A DNA stretch of 64,000 nt from Clostridia bacterium (GCA_023228225.1 JALOBO010000008.1:11786-75785); one strand, 5' to 3'; shown: positions 1-9,502, counted from the first letter of the stretch. Notes: generated by a model from the sequence alone, not told the origin. Program-made: numbers and translations.

Positions 1-844
1 TAAGATAATTTAATCGGTTAACATTAGAAATTTCATAAGGCTCGGTCTCAGTGCCATATCCAAAATATTCCCAGCCGGCATAAAGAGTAATTTTTGATGT
101 ATAATAATTTTCGGAATTAACCGCATTTAAACAACTTTCATCTAAATACCAGCCGTTAAACAAGTACCCTGTTTTAGAGGGCTCTGGCAAATCGTTTAGT
201 TTACTAAACCTAAAATGCCACTTGTTTTCTACTGTAAGACCGCCTAATGCATTAAAATTTATCGTAGTAAATAAGGCGAAGAAAGCACCCACAAGTACCG
301 CCATACTACTTAAAATTATTCCAAAAATAACTGATATCTTTTTGACTAATTTTAATAAATATTTCTTTTTTTGTTCTTTCGAACACACAAATGTAACAAT
401 ATTTTGTTCTTCATTAAAAGAAATATCAAGTGCATATTCTTGTTTTGTTATTCTTAGTAATTCTTTAATTTTTTCTATGTTTTCGGGCAATATAATTTGT
501 TTGTTTTGCTCAGTAAAATAAATAAATCCTTTAAAGTTGCCTTTAATAAGCATAAGTTCGTAAGGCTGTATGATATTTTTATTGTGTTCGTAAATAACCG
601 AAAGCCTACCTTTTACAATTTCTCTAAACTCGTTACGAACATTAAAATCATCAGGCATATCAATAAAATCTGTGTAATAAAATTCTGTAAAATATTTAAT
701 TAATTTTTTGCTATTAAATAATATTGCAATAGAAAGTAGCGGAAAAGCACCATATTTATATTGCAATATAGACTTATCTTTTTTTATTAACTTTTTTAAT
801 TTAAACAATTTATCTTGTCTAATTAAATCAACAATTTGCAACAT
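1..844 (-). CDS. Partial membrane-anchored protein with InlB B-type repeat
   Basis: This is an open frame of 281 codons running off the left edge, so the C-terminus is missing. The first 160 residues are charged and helical with a loosely ankyrin-like stretch (residues 5-55). One strong membrane segment follows at about 170-196. The outer part has an InlB B-repeat/Flg_new-like unit at about 222-258 (KTGYLFNGWYLDE ... LYAGW), then the GYGTETEPYEI start common in GLUG-type adhesin repeats. Topology should be N-in/C-out with no signal peptide. The start is the ATG at 844 with GGAAA upstream; the preceding gene stops only 11 bases away, so it is the last visible gene of a three-gene operon with a helicase and a coiled-coil protein. 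Function is unknown; surface display is inferred from the repeat. Confidence 0.75.
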   Translation of the reverse strand, partial: MLQIVDLIRQDKLFKLKKLIKKDKSILQYKYGAFPLLSIAILFNSKKLIKYFTEFYYTDFIDMPDDFNVRNEFREIVKGRLSVIYEHNKNIIQPYELMLIKGNFKGFIYFTEQNKQIILPENIEKIKELLRITKQEYALDISFNEEQNIVTFVCSKEQKKKYLLKLVKKISVIFGIILSSMAVLVGAFFALFTTINFNALGGLTVENKWHFRFSKLNDLPEPSKTGYLFNGWYLDESCLNAVNSENYYTSKITLYAGWEYFGYGTETEPYEISNVNRLNYL

Positions 845-855
845 TACATTTCCTT

Positions 856-1560
856 TTATTTTTTGCTCAACTTGACTTTTCTTTCTTCCGCCCATTTATC
901 TAAAACATCGTATAAATATTCCATTTGAAAAGTATTTTTATCTACCAATTTAGAAATTATAGTCTGTAATTCAACTTGCTGTTTTACAAGTTCTTCTAAA
1001 TGTGTATTAGCGCTATCTGCATTTTTTACAATACTAGACACATCTTTTAGCATATAATCAATTCTTGCATTATTTGTGTTAAATGCTTTTTTTACATCTT
1101 GTTCAAAAATAGTTTTTGTTTGCTCCATTTTTTGATTATATGATTCTAGCGTTGTTGTAATTTGTTTTAAGTCTAATTTATCTATTGTTTCATTTGTTTT
1201 ACTTACACTATTTAAAATTGCTTGAACATTTTCATCAAAATTAATTAGTTTTTTAAAACTTGTGTTTAAATTTTCTATCTGCTCTGCGATAGGATTAATT
1301 AAACTTTCTAGTTTGTTAACTTTTTGAGAAAGCACGGTGATATCACCTACTAACAGTGTACCCTTGTCCACTAAATCATTCATTGCTTTTTCAATATTTT
1401 GCTTAGATTTAATATCAATATTTAATTTTTCTAAACTTTCCTTAATTTGTTTGTATGCATGCATAAAATTAGTAAAATTTTCATTCACTGTTTCTATTAC
1501 TTTTGTGTGATTTGTAAATTCTCCTATTAAATCTGCAATTTCTTTGGTGTTCTCTTCCAT
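856..1560 (-). CDS. Coiled-coil protein, function unknown
   Basis: A 234-residue protein with no recognised family. Nearly the whole chain is predicted helix with heptad-like spacing (repeated Leu/Ile with Lys, Glu and Asn), no Cys, no signal peptide and no membrane segment, so a cytoplasmic elongated coiled coil is likely. It begins one base after the stop of the upstream SF1 helicase and ends 11 bases before the membrane protein gene, so the three are almost certainly co-transcribed. It could bridge the helicase and the membrane protein, but that rests only on gene order. Confidence 0.75.
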   Translation of the reverse strand: MEENTKEIADLIGEFTNHTKVIETVNENFTNFMHAYKQIKESLEKLNIDIKSKQNIEKAMNDLVDKGTLLVGDITVLSQKVNKLESLINPIAEQIENLNTSFKKLINFDENVQAILNSVSKTNETIDKLDLKQITTTLESYNQKMEQTKTIFEQDVKKAFNTNNARIDYMLKDVSSIVKNADSANTHLEELVKQQVELQTIISKLVDKNTFQMEYLYDVLDKWAEERKVKLSKK

Positions 1561-1561
1561 A

Positions 1562-4012
1562 TTAATTTAACTCCTTTAATAAAAATCCTATTTCACTAGA
1601 TTTTGTAAATAAATTATCATTTATATTTTTGTAATATGTTAAAAAGTGTTGTTTTATTTTTTCGCTGTGCGTGGTGGTGTATATTTTTAACATATTATTT
1701 ATAGAAACCTCACTAGTGTTGCCACTATTTAACAGTTTCATAAAGTCCGCAAGTTCTTTTTGTCCCGCTCTTTCATAAAGCACACGAGCATCTAAGTATG
1801 CGCCCAAATCGCATAATTTATCTGCTGAAATCAAATTATCGCCATTTTCTTTTAATTCAACATAAATTTCCGCTTTTTTTATATATATTTCATCTTTGAT
1901 ATAACTTTGTGCATATGTTAATGCTCTTTCATAATCACCAGAGATAATTGCACTGTCAAATCTTTCTTTCCATTCAGTAAGTGCTAACTTTCTTAAATTA
2001 AACATATTTACAAGAACTTGCGATTGCGTATTTTCTGTAAGTTGTACAAAATAGTCTTTGGTAAAAAAGTCTTTAATTATGGCATTTTCTTTACTTTCAA
2101 TTATACACATATTTTGCTGTGTGCGAGTAAGTGCTACATAAAACAAATTAAAAATATATCTGAACTTTGAATTTGCATCAGCCTGTTTTTTGGAAAAATT
2201 TTCAAGTAATTCATTCCAGTCTTTTTCTTTACTAGAAAGTATATTATAAAGCACTACAAAATCTTTATCAAGCCCTTTAACTTCGGCAACAGTCATAATT
2301 TTTTTGCTTATATCGGGTAAATTGCTGTTTTTAATTAGAAGTGCTTTTTGATTAGAATCTGCCACAATTATGTCATAATTGTCTGCCTGTGAATTATATA
2401 TTTTATATAAAATGTTATCATAGCGACAAAATGCAAGCCTGCTATTAACTTCTTTCCCAGAAGATTTTTCTATTATATCAAAATTGCTCCACTTACCGAG
2501 TTTTTCTTGCTTCAATTTTGTAATGTCGTTAAGCATATTTACAATTTTTGTACTACTACGGTAATTTATTTTGAGTAAATTTTCAACCTTTTCCGCCCCT
2601 AATAAATCTTTAACGCGGTTAAAATCAAAATAATTTGGATTAACCATTTGATTAACATCTCCGGCACAAAATAAGATTTTTCCAATTTTTGTTAAATACA
2701 AAATTTGCAGTTCGCTTAAATCTTGAACTTCATCAATAATTAAATAATCATATTTTTTTGTAGATTTTTCTTTTAAAAGATTGTAGGCAATAATATTATT
2801 GTCGTACTTATTATTAGTTTTCAAAAACGCCAAATATTTTTGTGCGGTTTTATATATTATTTTTCGTTCTTTAATTGTGTAAACAGTATATTTTTCGTCT
2901 AGACTCAAATATTCTTCTTCACTTAATAAATAATCAGTTAATGTTTTCTTCCTTTCAAATTTTGGCATTAAGTAGCCAGATATTAGTCCGTAAATTTCTT
3001 TAAAAATTAATTCATAACTAATTTTTATACTGTCTAATTCTGCTTTTAAATTATAATCTTTTCCGCAGTTGTATTTTTGAACAAAATCTTCAAAATATCG
3101 TTCATCAGCAAAGTCTTTACCATTATAGTTTTTACCATACAATTCACTAAATGTTTTAATTTCAATTTTATTTAAATTTTTTAAAACTAAAAATAACTCT
3201 TTAATAATTTCATCTTTTTTAGTTGCCTTTAATTCTACCCTTAACTCTTGCTTAATATACTCAACCAAATTTTCATATATAATGCCTTGCTCTAAGTTTT
3301 TAATGATTTTTTCTATATTATCTGCAAGTAAAATCTTTTCTGAAACTGCTAAATTAACTAAATTGCTAGAAAATGTAACATATAATGCCGATTTACCTTG
3401 TACACAAAGTTTGCGAAATAATTCAATACAAATACTTGTTTTGCCACTACCCGCTACCCCATTAATAATTATTGATCGACTTGGTAGTTTAATTAAACTA
3501 GATTGTACTTCATCAAAATTTGGGGATAACCTAAATTCATCATTTGTGCCATTATACTTAAAAATTTTACCAAAATCAAAACTTTGTAATTGCTCATCAA
3601 TATCTACATCAATTTTTAAATCATTTATCAACAACATTTCGGAGTGTTTTTCTATATTTTTTTGAATACGTTTAGCCTCTATGGCTTGCTTGTCGTGTGA
3701 TGCTGTATACTTAATGAAAATTAATGTATTTTTAAAATCAGGATTATCTTTTAAATTTGGTATGTCCGATGCATATACATAAGACATTCTATGCCCTTGT
3801 AATTTTGCGTAAATTTTATATATATTTTCAGCACTTCTTAATTTTTTTGAACTAAACTCTTTTAATGCTTCATAACCTTTATGATTACATTCATTAATTA
3901 CATACTGAAAAAAATCAATATCTTCTTTATATTTAGAATCAATTTTAAATGAATTAAGATATTTGATTTTTAATGCTGGATTATAATAATGCGTTGCTTG
4001 CTTAACTTTCAT
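1562..4012 (-). CDS. UvrD/Rep-like superfamily 1 helicase with TPR-like C-terminus
   Basis: An 816-residue protein with SF1 motor motifs in order: Walker A GVAGSGKT (185-192), Walker B IIDEVQDL (around 425), motif IV NYRSS (around 475), motif V VAEVKGLDKDFVVLYN and motif VI FYVALTRTQQ (around 645). About 170 residues precede the motor and do not match the usual UvrD N-terminus; a stretch there (GHRMSYVY ... NTLIFIKY) is vaguely RelE-like, which I do not rely on. The last 150 residues are TPR-like helical pairs. It should translocate on nucleic acid using ATP; a HelD-like polymerase-recycling role or a defence role are both possible. The start has GAGGTG six bases upstream and a promoter at 4051-4079. 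It heads an operon with a coiled-coil and a membrane protein. Confidence 0.85.
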   Translation of the reverse strand: MKVKQATHYYNPALKIKYLNSFKIDSKYKEDIDFFQYVINECNHKGYEALKEFSSKKLRSAENIYKIYAKLQGHRMSYVYASDIPNLKDNPDFKNTLIFIKYTASHDKQAIEAKRIQKNIEKHSEMLLINDLKIDVDIDEQLQSFDFGKIFKYNGTNDEFRLSPNFDEVQSSLIKLPSRSIIINGVAGSGKTSICIELFRKLCVQGKSALYVTFSSNLVNLAVSEKILLADNIEKIIKNLEQGIIYENLVEYIKQELRVELKATKKDEIIKELFLVLKNLNKIEIKTFSELYGKNYNGKDFADERYFEDFVQKYNCGKDYNLKAELDSIKISYELIFKEIYGLISGYLMPKFERKKTLTDYLLSEEEYLSLDEKYTVYTIKERKIIYKTAQKYLAFLKTNNKYDNNIIAYNLLKEKSTKKYDYLIIDEVQDLSELQILYLTKIGKILFCAGDVNQMVNPNYFDFNRVKDLLGAEKVENLLKINYRSSTKIVNMLNDITKLKQEKLGKWSNFDIIEKSSGKEVNSRLAFCRYDNILYKIYNSQADNYDIIVADSNQKALLIKNSNLPDISKKIMTVAEVKGLDKDFVVLYNILSSKEKDWNELLENFSKKQADANSKFRYIFNLFYVALTRTQQNMCIIESKENAIIKDFFTKDYFVQLTENTQSQVLVNMFNLRKLALTEWKERFDSAIISGDYERALTYAQSYIKDEIYIKKAEIYVELKENGDNLISADKLCDLGAYLDARVLYERAGQKELADFMKLLNSGNTSEVSINNMLKIYTTTHSEKIKQHFLTYYKNINDNLFTKSSEIGFLLKELN

Positions 4013-4050
4013 AGCACCTCTAAAATATAATTATTAAATTAATTACAATA

Positions 4051-4079
4051 ATTATACCAAAATAGCCCGTTTTAAGCAA
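4051..4079 (-). promoter_or_regulatory. Sigma-A promoter of the helicase operon
   Basis: On the minus strand TTGCTT (4079-4074) and TATAAT (4056-4051) are separated by 17 bases, about 40 bases upstream of the helicase start. Confidence 0.7.
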
Positions 4080-4245
4080 ACGATTACAAAGATATTTAGT
4101 AATTCTAAAATGTTCTTCAATTTTATTCATACATTTTTATTATGTTCTATGATAATAATAAATTAGGTATATATATTGTTTTGTTTAAATTAGCCAAAAG
4201 CATAAAGTCAAGATTACAAAGTAAATAATAACATTATCAAATAAA

Positions 4246-4274
4246 TTGACATATATGTAGTAGAAACATATAAT
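4246..4274 (+). promoter_or_regulatory. Consensus sigma-A promoter of the DUF5011 lipoprotein
   Basis: TTGACA (4246-4251), 17-base spacer, TATAAT (4269-4274): a perfect consensus promoter, implying strong expression. A 7-7-7 inverted repeat (TATATGT at 4252-4258, ACATATA at 4266-4272) fills the spacer and overlaps the -10 box. AGGAGG at 4311-4316 is the ribosome site. Confidence 0.85.
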
Positions 4275-4322
4275 GTATTTACTTATTAGGGGATTAAAAA
4301 ATATTAAAAAAGGAGGTTTTTT

Positions 4323-6329
4323 ATGAGACAATTTAAAAAAGTTATTCTGCTAGCATTTTTGCTTTGTGGAGCAACAGCATTTGTAGGTTGCAACGATGAC
4401 AAAATTAAGCCTGAAATTTTGGGTACAGCAAATTTTACTATTGAAGTAAATTCTAATGAACCAAATTGGCTAAACGGTGTAAGCGCCACTGATGATAAGG
4501 ACGGCGATATTACTGTAAATATTGTAGTAGATGATTCAAATGTAATTCTTAATACTTTGGGAACTTATACTCTTACATATTGCGTAACGGACAGCAGTGA
4601 TAATACAGAGAGTGTTACAGTAAATGTAAATGTGATTGATACCACAGATCCTGAAATTTTAGGGCTAGTAAATAGAACGGTGGAAGTAAATTCATCGCCA
4701 AATTGGCTGACAGGAATAACCGCTACTGATAGTTATAATGGAAATTTAACTAGTAGTATTACAGTTGATGATTCTAATGTTAATTTAACTCTACTTGGAA
4801 CATATCAACTTAATTTCACAGTAAAAGACAGCAGTGACAACGAAGTTACAGGAACGATTGATGTTATTGTTGTGGACACTACCGATCCAGTAATTTTAGG
4901 TGCTGTTGATTTACAAGTAGAGGCTAGGTCAACACCTAACTGGCTTACCGGCATCACTGCTTCTGATAATTATGATGGTAATTTAACGAGTAGCATTACA
5001 GTTGATAGTGAAACTGTTAACTTAAATTTACTCGGGACTTATACTCTAACTTATTCTGTTACTGATGAAAACGATAATGAGACAAATGTAGATGTAAATG
5101 TAGAAGTTGTATATCTTTTACCACAAACGCTTATTGATTTAGATGTTGCATTATTAACCGAATTAGTTGGCACAGCACCAACAGCCGAACAATTATTATT
5201 ACTTGAATCCGCCAATGTATTACGCTCCCAAAACTATGGCATGCTTTATATGCCAGGAATGGTCCTTGATGCTACTGGCGTGCAACAATACTATTATCGC
5301 ACATTATCTACCGAAGAAATCCAATTAATTTTAGATTATGATAATTATTGGATTAACACACTATATTCTGGGACTTACGCTCCGGGACTTGATCAGTACG
5401 ACATTCAACGAATTATGTACTCATTTATTATTGGCAGAGAATTAACAACAGCAGAGGCTGATTCATTACCCATTATTTCTGCACTTCAAACAGAATATGA
5501 AGCCTCCTATGTAAGTGGCACAAATAGTGAATTTGGTAATGCTGGAATAGCAGAAATTGAAAGCGTTATTGCTCGCTCTTTAACAACCGAAGAAATAAAT
5601 GCATTAACCACTCAAAATTCACTAAAAAATGCAATGATGAGTAATATGCTATTAATTATGATGACTTCGCAAGTTGGTGATGATCTAACACTTGAACAAA
5701 TTGATGCTATTAAATTAATTGGTGGTTATATTATCACATTAAGTAGTGGCGATGACGGTCTGCCTTCGGTAGAAGATGCACAAACTATTTTAGGTGTAAC
5801 ATTTACTAGTGAAGAAATTTCGGCATATGCAGTTGTAGTTGCAATAAACGATGAGATTATGTTTAATATGGTTCTTACGCAAGTTGAAACTCAAATTGGA
5901 CGCGAAATGACCGAATCAGAAATTGCCCAGTTACGTGTTTATGTGGTTGTGATGTTTGAGTATATGGCGGTTTATAGCGAAGGTTATGACCCAGAATTCC
6001 AAGATGCAACAGTAAATATTATTGAAATAATAATTGGAAGAACACTAACGCAAGAAGAAGTTGATAGTTTAGAATTTATGAATACCATAATGTCAATTGC
6101 CATGATAGAAAATGCTATTGGCAGGTCTTTAACCGAAACCGAAAAAGTAGCAGTTCCTGTTATTAACGCATTAGAAATCGAGTACAATTCTTTATATGAA
6201 TCCGGTGTTGATCCCGAAATGGAATCTGCTACGGATTTAGAAATTGAAACCGTATTAGGTAGAAGTTTAACCCAAACGGAACTTGATGCGCTTGTAATTT
6301 TTAGAGCAATCTTAGCTGAAATAGTATAA
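4323..6329 (+). CDS. Surface lipoprotein with three DUF5011 Ig-like domains and IGRxLT repeats
   Basis: A 668-residue protein. Residues 1-24 form a lipoprotein signal with lipobox FVGC, so it should be lipid-anchored outside the membrane. Residues about 28-265 hold three tandem beta-sandwich units of DUF5011/Cry22-like type, each with a P-x-I-L-G start, NWLxGxxAxDxxDG and LLGTYxLxYxVxDxxDN. Residues 270-668 are helical and acidic and repeat a short motif, [IV][GA]R[ES]-[LM]T-xx-E (for example IGRELTTAE, IGREMTESE, IGRTLTQEE, IGRSLTETE, LGRSLTQTE), roughly every 45-90 residues. I recognise no function for that half. The gene is single, with a consensus promoter and a terminator after it, so it is probably an abundant surface protein. 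Confidence 0.85.
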   Translation: MRQFKKVILLAFLLCGATAFVGCNDDKIKPEILGTANFTIEVNSNEPNWLNGVSATDDKDGDITVNIVVDDSNVILNTLGTYTLTYCVTDSSDNTESVTVNVNVIDTTDPEILGLVNRTVEVNSSPNWLTGITATDSYNGNLTSSITVDDSNVNLTLLGTYQLNFTVKDSSDNEVTGTIDVIVVDTTDPVILGAVDLQVEARSTPNWLTGITASDNYDGNLTSSITVDSETVNLNLLGTYTLTYSVTDENDNETNVDVNVEVVYLLPQTLIDLDVALLTELVGTAPTAEQLLLLESANVLRSQNYGMLYMPGMVLDATGVQQYYYRTLSTEEIQLILDYDNYWINTLYSGTYAPGLDQYDIQRIMYSFIIGRELTTAEADSLPIISALQTEYEASYVSGTNSEFGNAGIAEIESVIARSLTTEEINALTTQNSLKNAMMSNMLLIMMTSQVGDDLTLEQIDAIKLIGGYIITLSSGDDGLPSVEDAQTILGVTFTSEEISAYAVVVAINDEIMFNMVLTQVETQIGREMTESEIAQLRVYVVVMFEYMAVYSEGYDPEFQDATVNIIEIIIGRTLTQEEVDSLEFMNTIMSIAMIENAIGRSLTETEKVAVPVINALEIEYNSLYESGVDPEMESATDLEIETVLGRSLTQTELDALVIFRAILAEIV

Positions 6330-6344
6330 TAATTTAACAACTTC

Positions 6345-6378
6345 AAAAAGGCTTTATGAATATACATAAGGCCTTTTT
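6345..6378. terminator. Bidirectional intrinsic terminator
   Basis: Stem AAAAAGGCTTTATG (6345-6358) pairs with CATAAGGCCTTTTT (6365-6378) with one wobble. T-runs lie on both strands, so it can serve both the lipoprotein gene and the convergent GNAT gene. Confidence 0.85.
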
Positions 6379-6420
6379 GTTACATTAAATTGTATGTACT
6401 ATAAAACGATTAAAACAAAA

Positions 6421-6879
6421 TTACCGTTCAAGTTCGTTAATATCAAATTTTTTTGCAAGATGTTTTTTTATATCATAATTATAATAAATTTGCGTATCAC
6501 TTTCGTTACATTTTTCAAAGCCAAATTTTTCGTGCAATTTTATTGATGCTTGATTAAATTTATAGCAGTTAGAAATTAAAAAATCCGCATTTTCTTTTAC
6601 ATGTTCTAAAAGTGCATTAAGTAATTCCATACCCAGTCCTTTGCGCTGATATTCTTTTGCGATAACTATTTCCCTAATGTAATGTCTTCTAGCAAAAATA
6701 GACATTCCAATGTATCCAATAATTTTGTTTTGCTCTATTGCTAAGATTTGATAATCAGATTGATTTATAGTACACTTGTTTGCAAAAATTCCACCATTAA
6801 TTCTATGATTTTGCATAAAAATGGAATGGCAATTCAAAAATTGTGGGTCAGTTAAATGTTTTGACACAATTATATTCAT
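6421..6879 (-). CDS. GNAT family N-acetyltransferase
   Basis: A 152-residue single-domain GNAT enzyme. The acetyl-CoA pyrophosphate-binding motif A is clear (EYQRKGLGMELLNALLEHV), followed by the motif B region SNCYKFNQASIKLHEKFGFEKC. The N-terminal substrate part is not diagnostic. Acetyl transfer from acetyl-CoA to an amine is expected; the substrate cannot be told. The ATG has GGAG ten bases upstream. It is monocistronic and convergent with the lipoprotein gene. Confidence 0.85.
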   Translation of the reverse strand: MNIIVSKHLTDPQFLNCHSIFMQNHRINGGIFANKCTINQSDYQILAIEQNKIIGYIGMSIFARRHYIREIVIAKEYQRKGLGMELLNALLEHVKENADFLISNCYKFNQASIKLHEKFGFEKCNESDTQIYYNYDIKKHLAKKFDINELER

Positions 6880-6973
6880 AATATACTCCTATTTTTCAAC
6901 TACAACTACAATATGCTTACTTTAAAAATTTAGTGCTAATATTTAAAAAGTAACAAAATGATTGCTTTTGTGA

Positions 6974-6979
6974 TATAAT
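6974..6979 (+). promoter_or_regulatory. -10 box of the rdgB promoter
   Basis: TATAAT preceded by TGTGA, an extended -10 type context, 30 bases upstream of the rdgB start. I see no good -35 box. GAGGTGA at 6996-7002 is the ribosome site. Confidence 0.6.
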
Positions 6980-7008
6980 ACAAATAATTTATTATGAGGT
7001 GACAAAAG

Positions 7009-7608
7009 ATGAAAGTAGTAATTGCAACAACTAATCAAGGAAAATTTAAACAATACAAAGAATTATTTAAAGAGTTAAATACTGAGATAGAATTATTGTC
7101 ACTTACAGACATTAATTATACAAAGGAAGTAATTGAAAACGCTGATACATTTGAAGGCAACAGTTTATTAAAAGCAACACAAGTTTGCAAAGATACGGGA
7201 TTAATTACAATCGCCGATGACAGCGGTTTGTGTGTTGATGCACTTAATGGTGCTCCCGGCGTTTACACTGCTAGATACGCCGGCAAAAACGCAACCAAAT
7301 TGGAATCACTTAATTTATTGCTCAACAATATGGTTAATTTAAAAAACGAAGAACGCACAGCGCATTTTGTATGCGTAATAACTTGTTTATGTCCTAATAG
7401 TAAAAAAATTGTGTCGCGTGGTGAATGTCATGGACATATTGCAAACGAAATTATGAATATCAACGAAGGAATTACTTATGACCCAATATTTATACCAAAT
7501 GGCTACAATAAAACATTGTCTATGTTCTCTGCCGAAGAACGCGTACAAATTAATCACCGCGGTATAGCCACCCGTAAATTTATAAAAGAATTTAAAAAGT
7601 TATTATAA
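7009..7608 (+). CDS. rdgB: XTP/dITP diphosphatase (RdgB/HAM1)
   Basis: A 199-residue protein, normal length for the RdgB/HAM1 family, which hydrolyses XTP, dITP and ITP to the monophosphates and keeps deaminated purines out of nucleic acids. It shows the phosphate-binding start VIATTNQGKFKQ (family T/SxNxxK), the ADDSGLCVDALNGAPGVYTARYAG signature and the C-terminal YDPIF ... F-SAEE-...-NHRG-A segment. The family GFGYDPIF appears here as GITYDPIF, a mild change. GAGGTGA seven bases upstream fixes the start. It is convergent with the ABC-F gene and shares a terminator with it. Confidence 0.95.
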   Translation: MKVVIATTNQGKFKQYKELFKELNTEIELLSLTDINYTKEVIENADTFEGNSLLKATQVCKDTGLITIADDSGLCVDALNGAPGVYTARYAGKNATKLESLNLLLNNMVNLKNEERTAHFVCVITCLCPNSKKIVSRGECHGHIANEIMNINEGITYDPIFIPNGYNKTLSMFSAEERVQINHRGIATRKFIKEFKKLL

Positions 7609-7646
7609 AAAATATATTTTTTACCATATTTTTTAATAAAATCAAT

Positions 7647-7674
7647 AAAAACCACACATTTAAATGCGGTTTTT
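7647..7674. terminator. Bidirectional terminator between rdgB and ABC-F gene
   Basis: Outer stem AAAAACC/GGTTTTT and inner CAT-TTAA-ATG palindrome separated by a small internal loop, with A- and T-runs on the two sides. Confidence 0.7.
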
Positions 7675-7725
7675 ATATTTTTTATTTATTTTTTCATTTT
7701 TTAATGCAACATTTTTATTAAATTA

Positions 7726-9315
7726 TTACTTCTTTATTGCATTAATTTGAGTTGTAATATATTCATCGTATGTCATCATTTTATCAACAAATGAATTTTC
7801 ATTAATTTCTATAATTCTATTAGCAGTCGTTTGTACAATTTCGTGGTCGTGCGAAGTAAACATTAAATTACCTTTATAATTTACCATACCTTTATTAAGT
7901 GCGGTAATAGATTCTAGGTCTAAATGATTTGTTGGCTCATCTAAAATTATAAAATTTGCACTTGTAAGCATAGTCTTTGCAAGCATACATCTCACTTTTT
8001 CTCCACCCGAAATTACGCTTGCTTTTTTTAATCCTTCTTCACCGTTAAATAACATTCTCCCAAGCCAGCCCCTTATAAATTCTTCATTCTTATCCTTAGA
8101 ATATTGTTTAAGCCAATTATTTAATGTTAGGTCGCACCCGTTAAAATATTCATCATTATTTTGTGGCATATAGGCTTTTGTTATTGTTTGTCCCCAGTTT
8201 ATAGAACCACTATCTGCGGTCTGTTCACCCATTAAAATGTCGAATAGCATAGTAATAATAGTACTCTTGTCTGATAAAAATGCAATCTTATCACCTTTAT
8301 TAATTCTAAAATTAATATTATTAAAATAACCTTTTTTAGTTAAATGTTCTACATATAAAATTTCATTACCTGCTTCTCTTTCTGGTTTAAAATCAATGTA
8401 TGGATAGCGCCTTGATGATGGTTTAATATCTTCAAGAGTAATCCTTTCAAGTTCTTTTTTACGAGAAGTTGCTTGTTTTGATTTTGAAGCATTTGCGGCA
8501 AATCTTGCAATAAAATCTTTCAATTCATTAATGCGCGCCTCCGATTTTTTGTTGGATTCTTTTGCCTGCCTTAAAATAAGTTGACTTGATTCATACCAAA
8601 AATCATAATTGCCTAAAAATATGCTAATTTTTCCATAATCGATATCACATATATGCGTACAAACTTTATTTAAAAAATGGCGGTTGTGAGATACGATAAT
8701 AACAGTATTTTCAAATTCTAATAAAAAATTTTCAAGCCATCTTGCAGTTTTTAAATCTAGGTTATTAGTAGGTTCATCAAGAACAAGAACATCGGGATTG
8801 CCGTAAAGTGCTTGTGCAAGTAATATTTTTACTTTTTGTTTTGTATCTAAATTACGCATCAAACAGTAGTGGTATTCTGTTTCAATACCAATATTATTAA
8901 GTAGTGCCTGTGCATTTGCTTCTGCGTCCCAACCGTCAAGTTCGGCGAATTCGGATTCTAATTCCGCCAACTTAATACCGTCCTCATCTGTAAAATTTTC
9001 TTTTGCATAGTAAATTTCTTTTAAATCCATTATTTCTACTAAACGTTTATGACCAAGCAACACAGTTTTTAATACTGTTTGATGGTCAAATTTATTTTGG
9101 TCTTGACTAAGCACTGACATTCTTTCATGTTTTCCTATTGAAATATCACCCTTATTCGCTTCAAGTTCACCGGATAGCACTCTTAAAAATGTGGATTTGC
9201 CTGCACCATTTGCGCCTATAATCCCATAGCAATTGCCCTTTGAAAAAGTTAAACTCACATTTTCAAACAAAATTCTCTTGCCAAATTGTACTGTAACATT
9301 ATTTACTGATAACAT
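7726..9315 (-). CDS. ABC-F family ATPase (YkpA/YbiT-type)
   Basis: A 529-residue soluble protein with two ABC domains in one chain and no membrane segments, as in ABC-F ribosome-associated ATPases. Domain 1 has Walker A GANGAGKS (about 37-44) and Walker B VLVLDEPTNNLD, but its signature reads NLDTKQKVK rather than LSGGQ. Domain 2 lacks a normal Walker A (IAFLSDKSTIITML) yet keeps a full signature VISGGEKVR and IILDEPTNHLD. Similar degeneration is, from memory, usual in the YkpA branch, so it is probably functional. The basic linker at about 245-300 would be the ribosome-contacting P-site tRNA interaction motif. Members regulate translation or protect ribosomes from antibiotics; no specific resistance can be claimed. 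Start has AGGAG upstream. Confidence 0.9.
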   Translation of the reverse strand: MLSVNNVTVQFGKRILFENVSLTFSKGNCYGIIGANGAGKSTFLRVLSGELEANKGDISIGKHERMSVLSQDQNKFDHQTVLKTVLLGHKRLVEIMDLKEIYYAKENFTDEDGIKLAELESEFAELDGWDAEANAQALLNNIGIETEYHYCLMRNLDTKQKVKILLAQALYGNPDVLVLDEPTNNLDLKTARWLENFLLEFENTVIIVSHNRHFLNKVCTHICDIDYGKISIFLGNYDFWYESSQLILRQAKESNKKSEARINELKDFIARFAANASKSKQATSRKKELERITLEDIKPSSRRYPYIDFKPEREAGNEILYVEHLTKKGYFNNINFRINKGDKIAFLSDKSTIITMLFDILMGEQTADSGSINWGQTITKAYMPQNNDEYFNGCDLTLNNWLKQYSKDKNEEFIRGWLGRMLFNGEEGLKKASVISGGEKVRCMLAKTMLTSANFIILDEPTNHLDLESITALNKGMVNYKGNLMFTSHDHEIVQTTANRIIEINENSFVDKMMTYDEYITTQINAIKK

Positions 9316-9377
9316 TGTAACTCCTAAAAATACTAATAATCGTGAAAAACCCTATTAATGGCAAATTTTACTTAGTT

Positions 9378-9405
9378 AGTATAACACAAAGAATACTTTT
9401 TGCAA
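9378..9405 (-). promoter_or_regulatory. Promoter of the ABC-F gene
   Basis: Minus-strand TTGCAA (9405-9400), 16-base spacer, TATACT (9383-9378), about 65 bases upstream of the start. Confidence 0.6.
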
Positions 9406-9473
9406 AGTCCTAATTTTAATAAAATTAAAATTTTAGTTAAAACTAAAAACAATTGGTTTTATTGCTTATTTAA

Positions 9474-9502
9474 TTTACAATAGCACGTAAAACAATTATA
9501 AT
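9474..9502 (+). promoter_or_regulatory. Promoter of the lipoprotein-gmk operon
   Basis: TTTACA (9474-9479), 17-base spacer, TATAAT (9497-9502); the ribosome site is CGGAG shortly before the start at 9535. Confidence 0.65.

Larger units (their letters stand above)
4013..4322. other. Divergent intergenic region
   Basis: 310 bases between two divergent genes. It holds the minus-strand promoter of the helicase operon at the left and a consensus plus-strand promoter of the lipoprotein gene at the right. I see no gene in between. Confidence 0.6.

Noticed and set aside
4323..6329. Cry22-like insecticidal toxin
   Set aside because: Only the Ig-like repeats are similar; they are common surface-protein modules and the protein is a lipoprotein.
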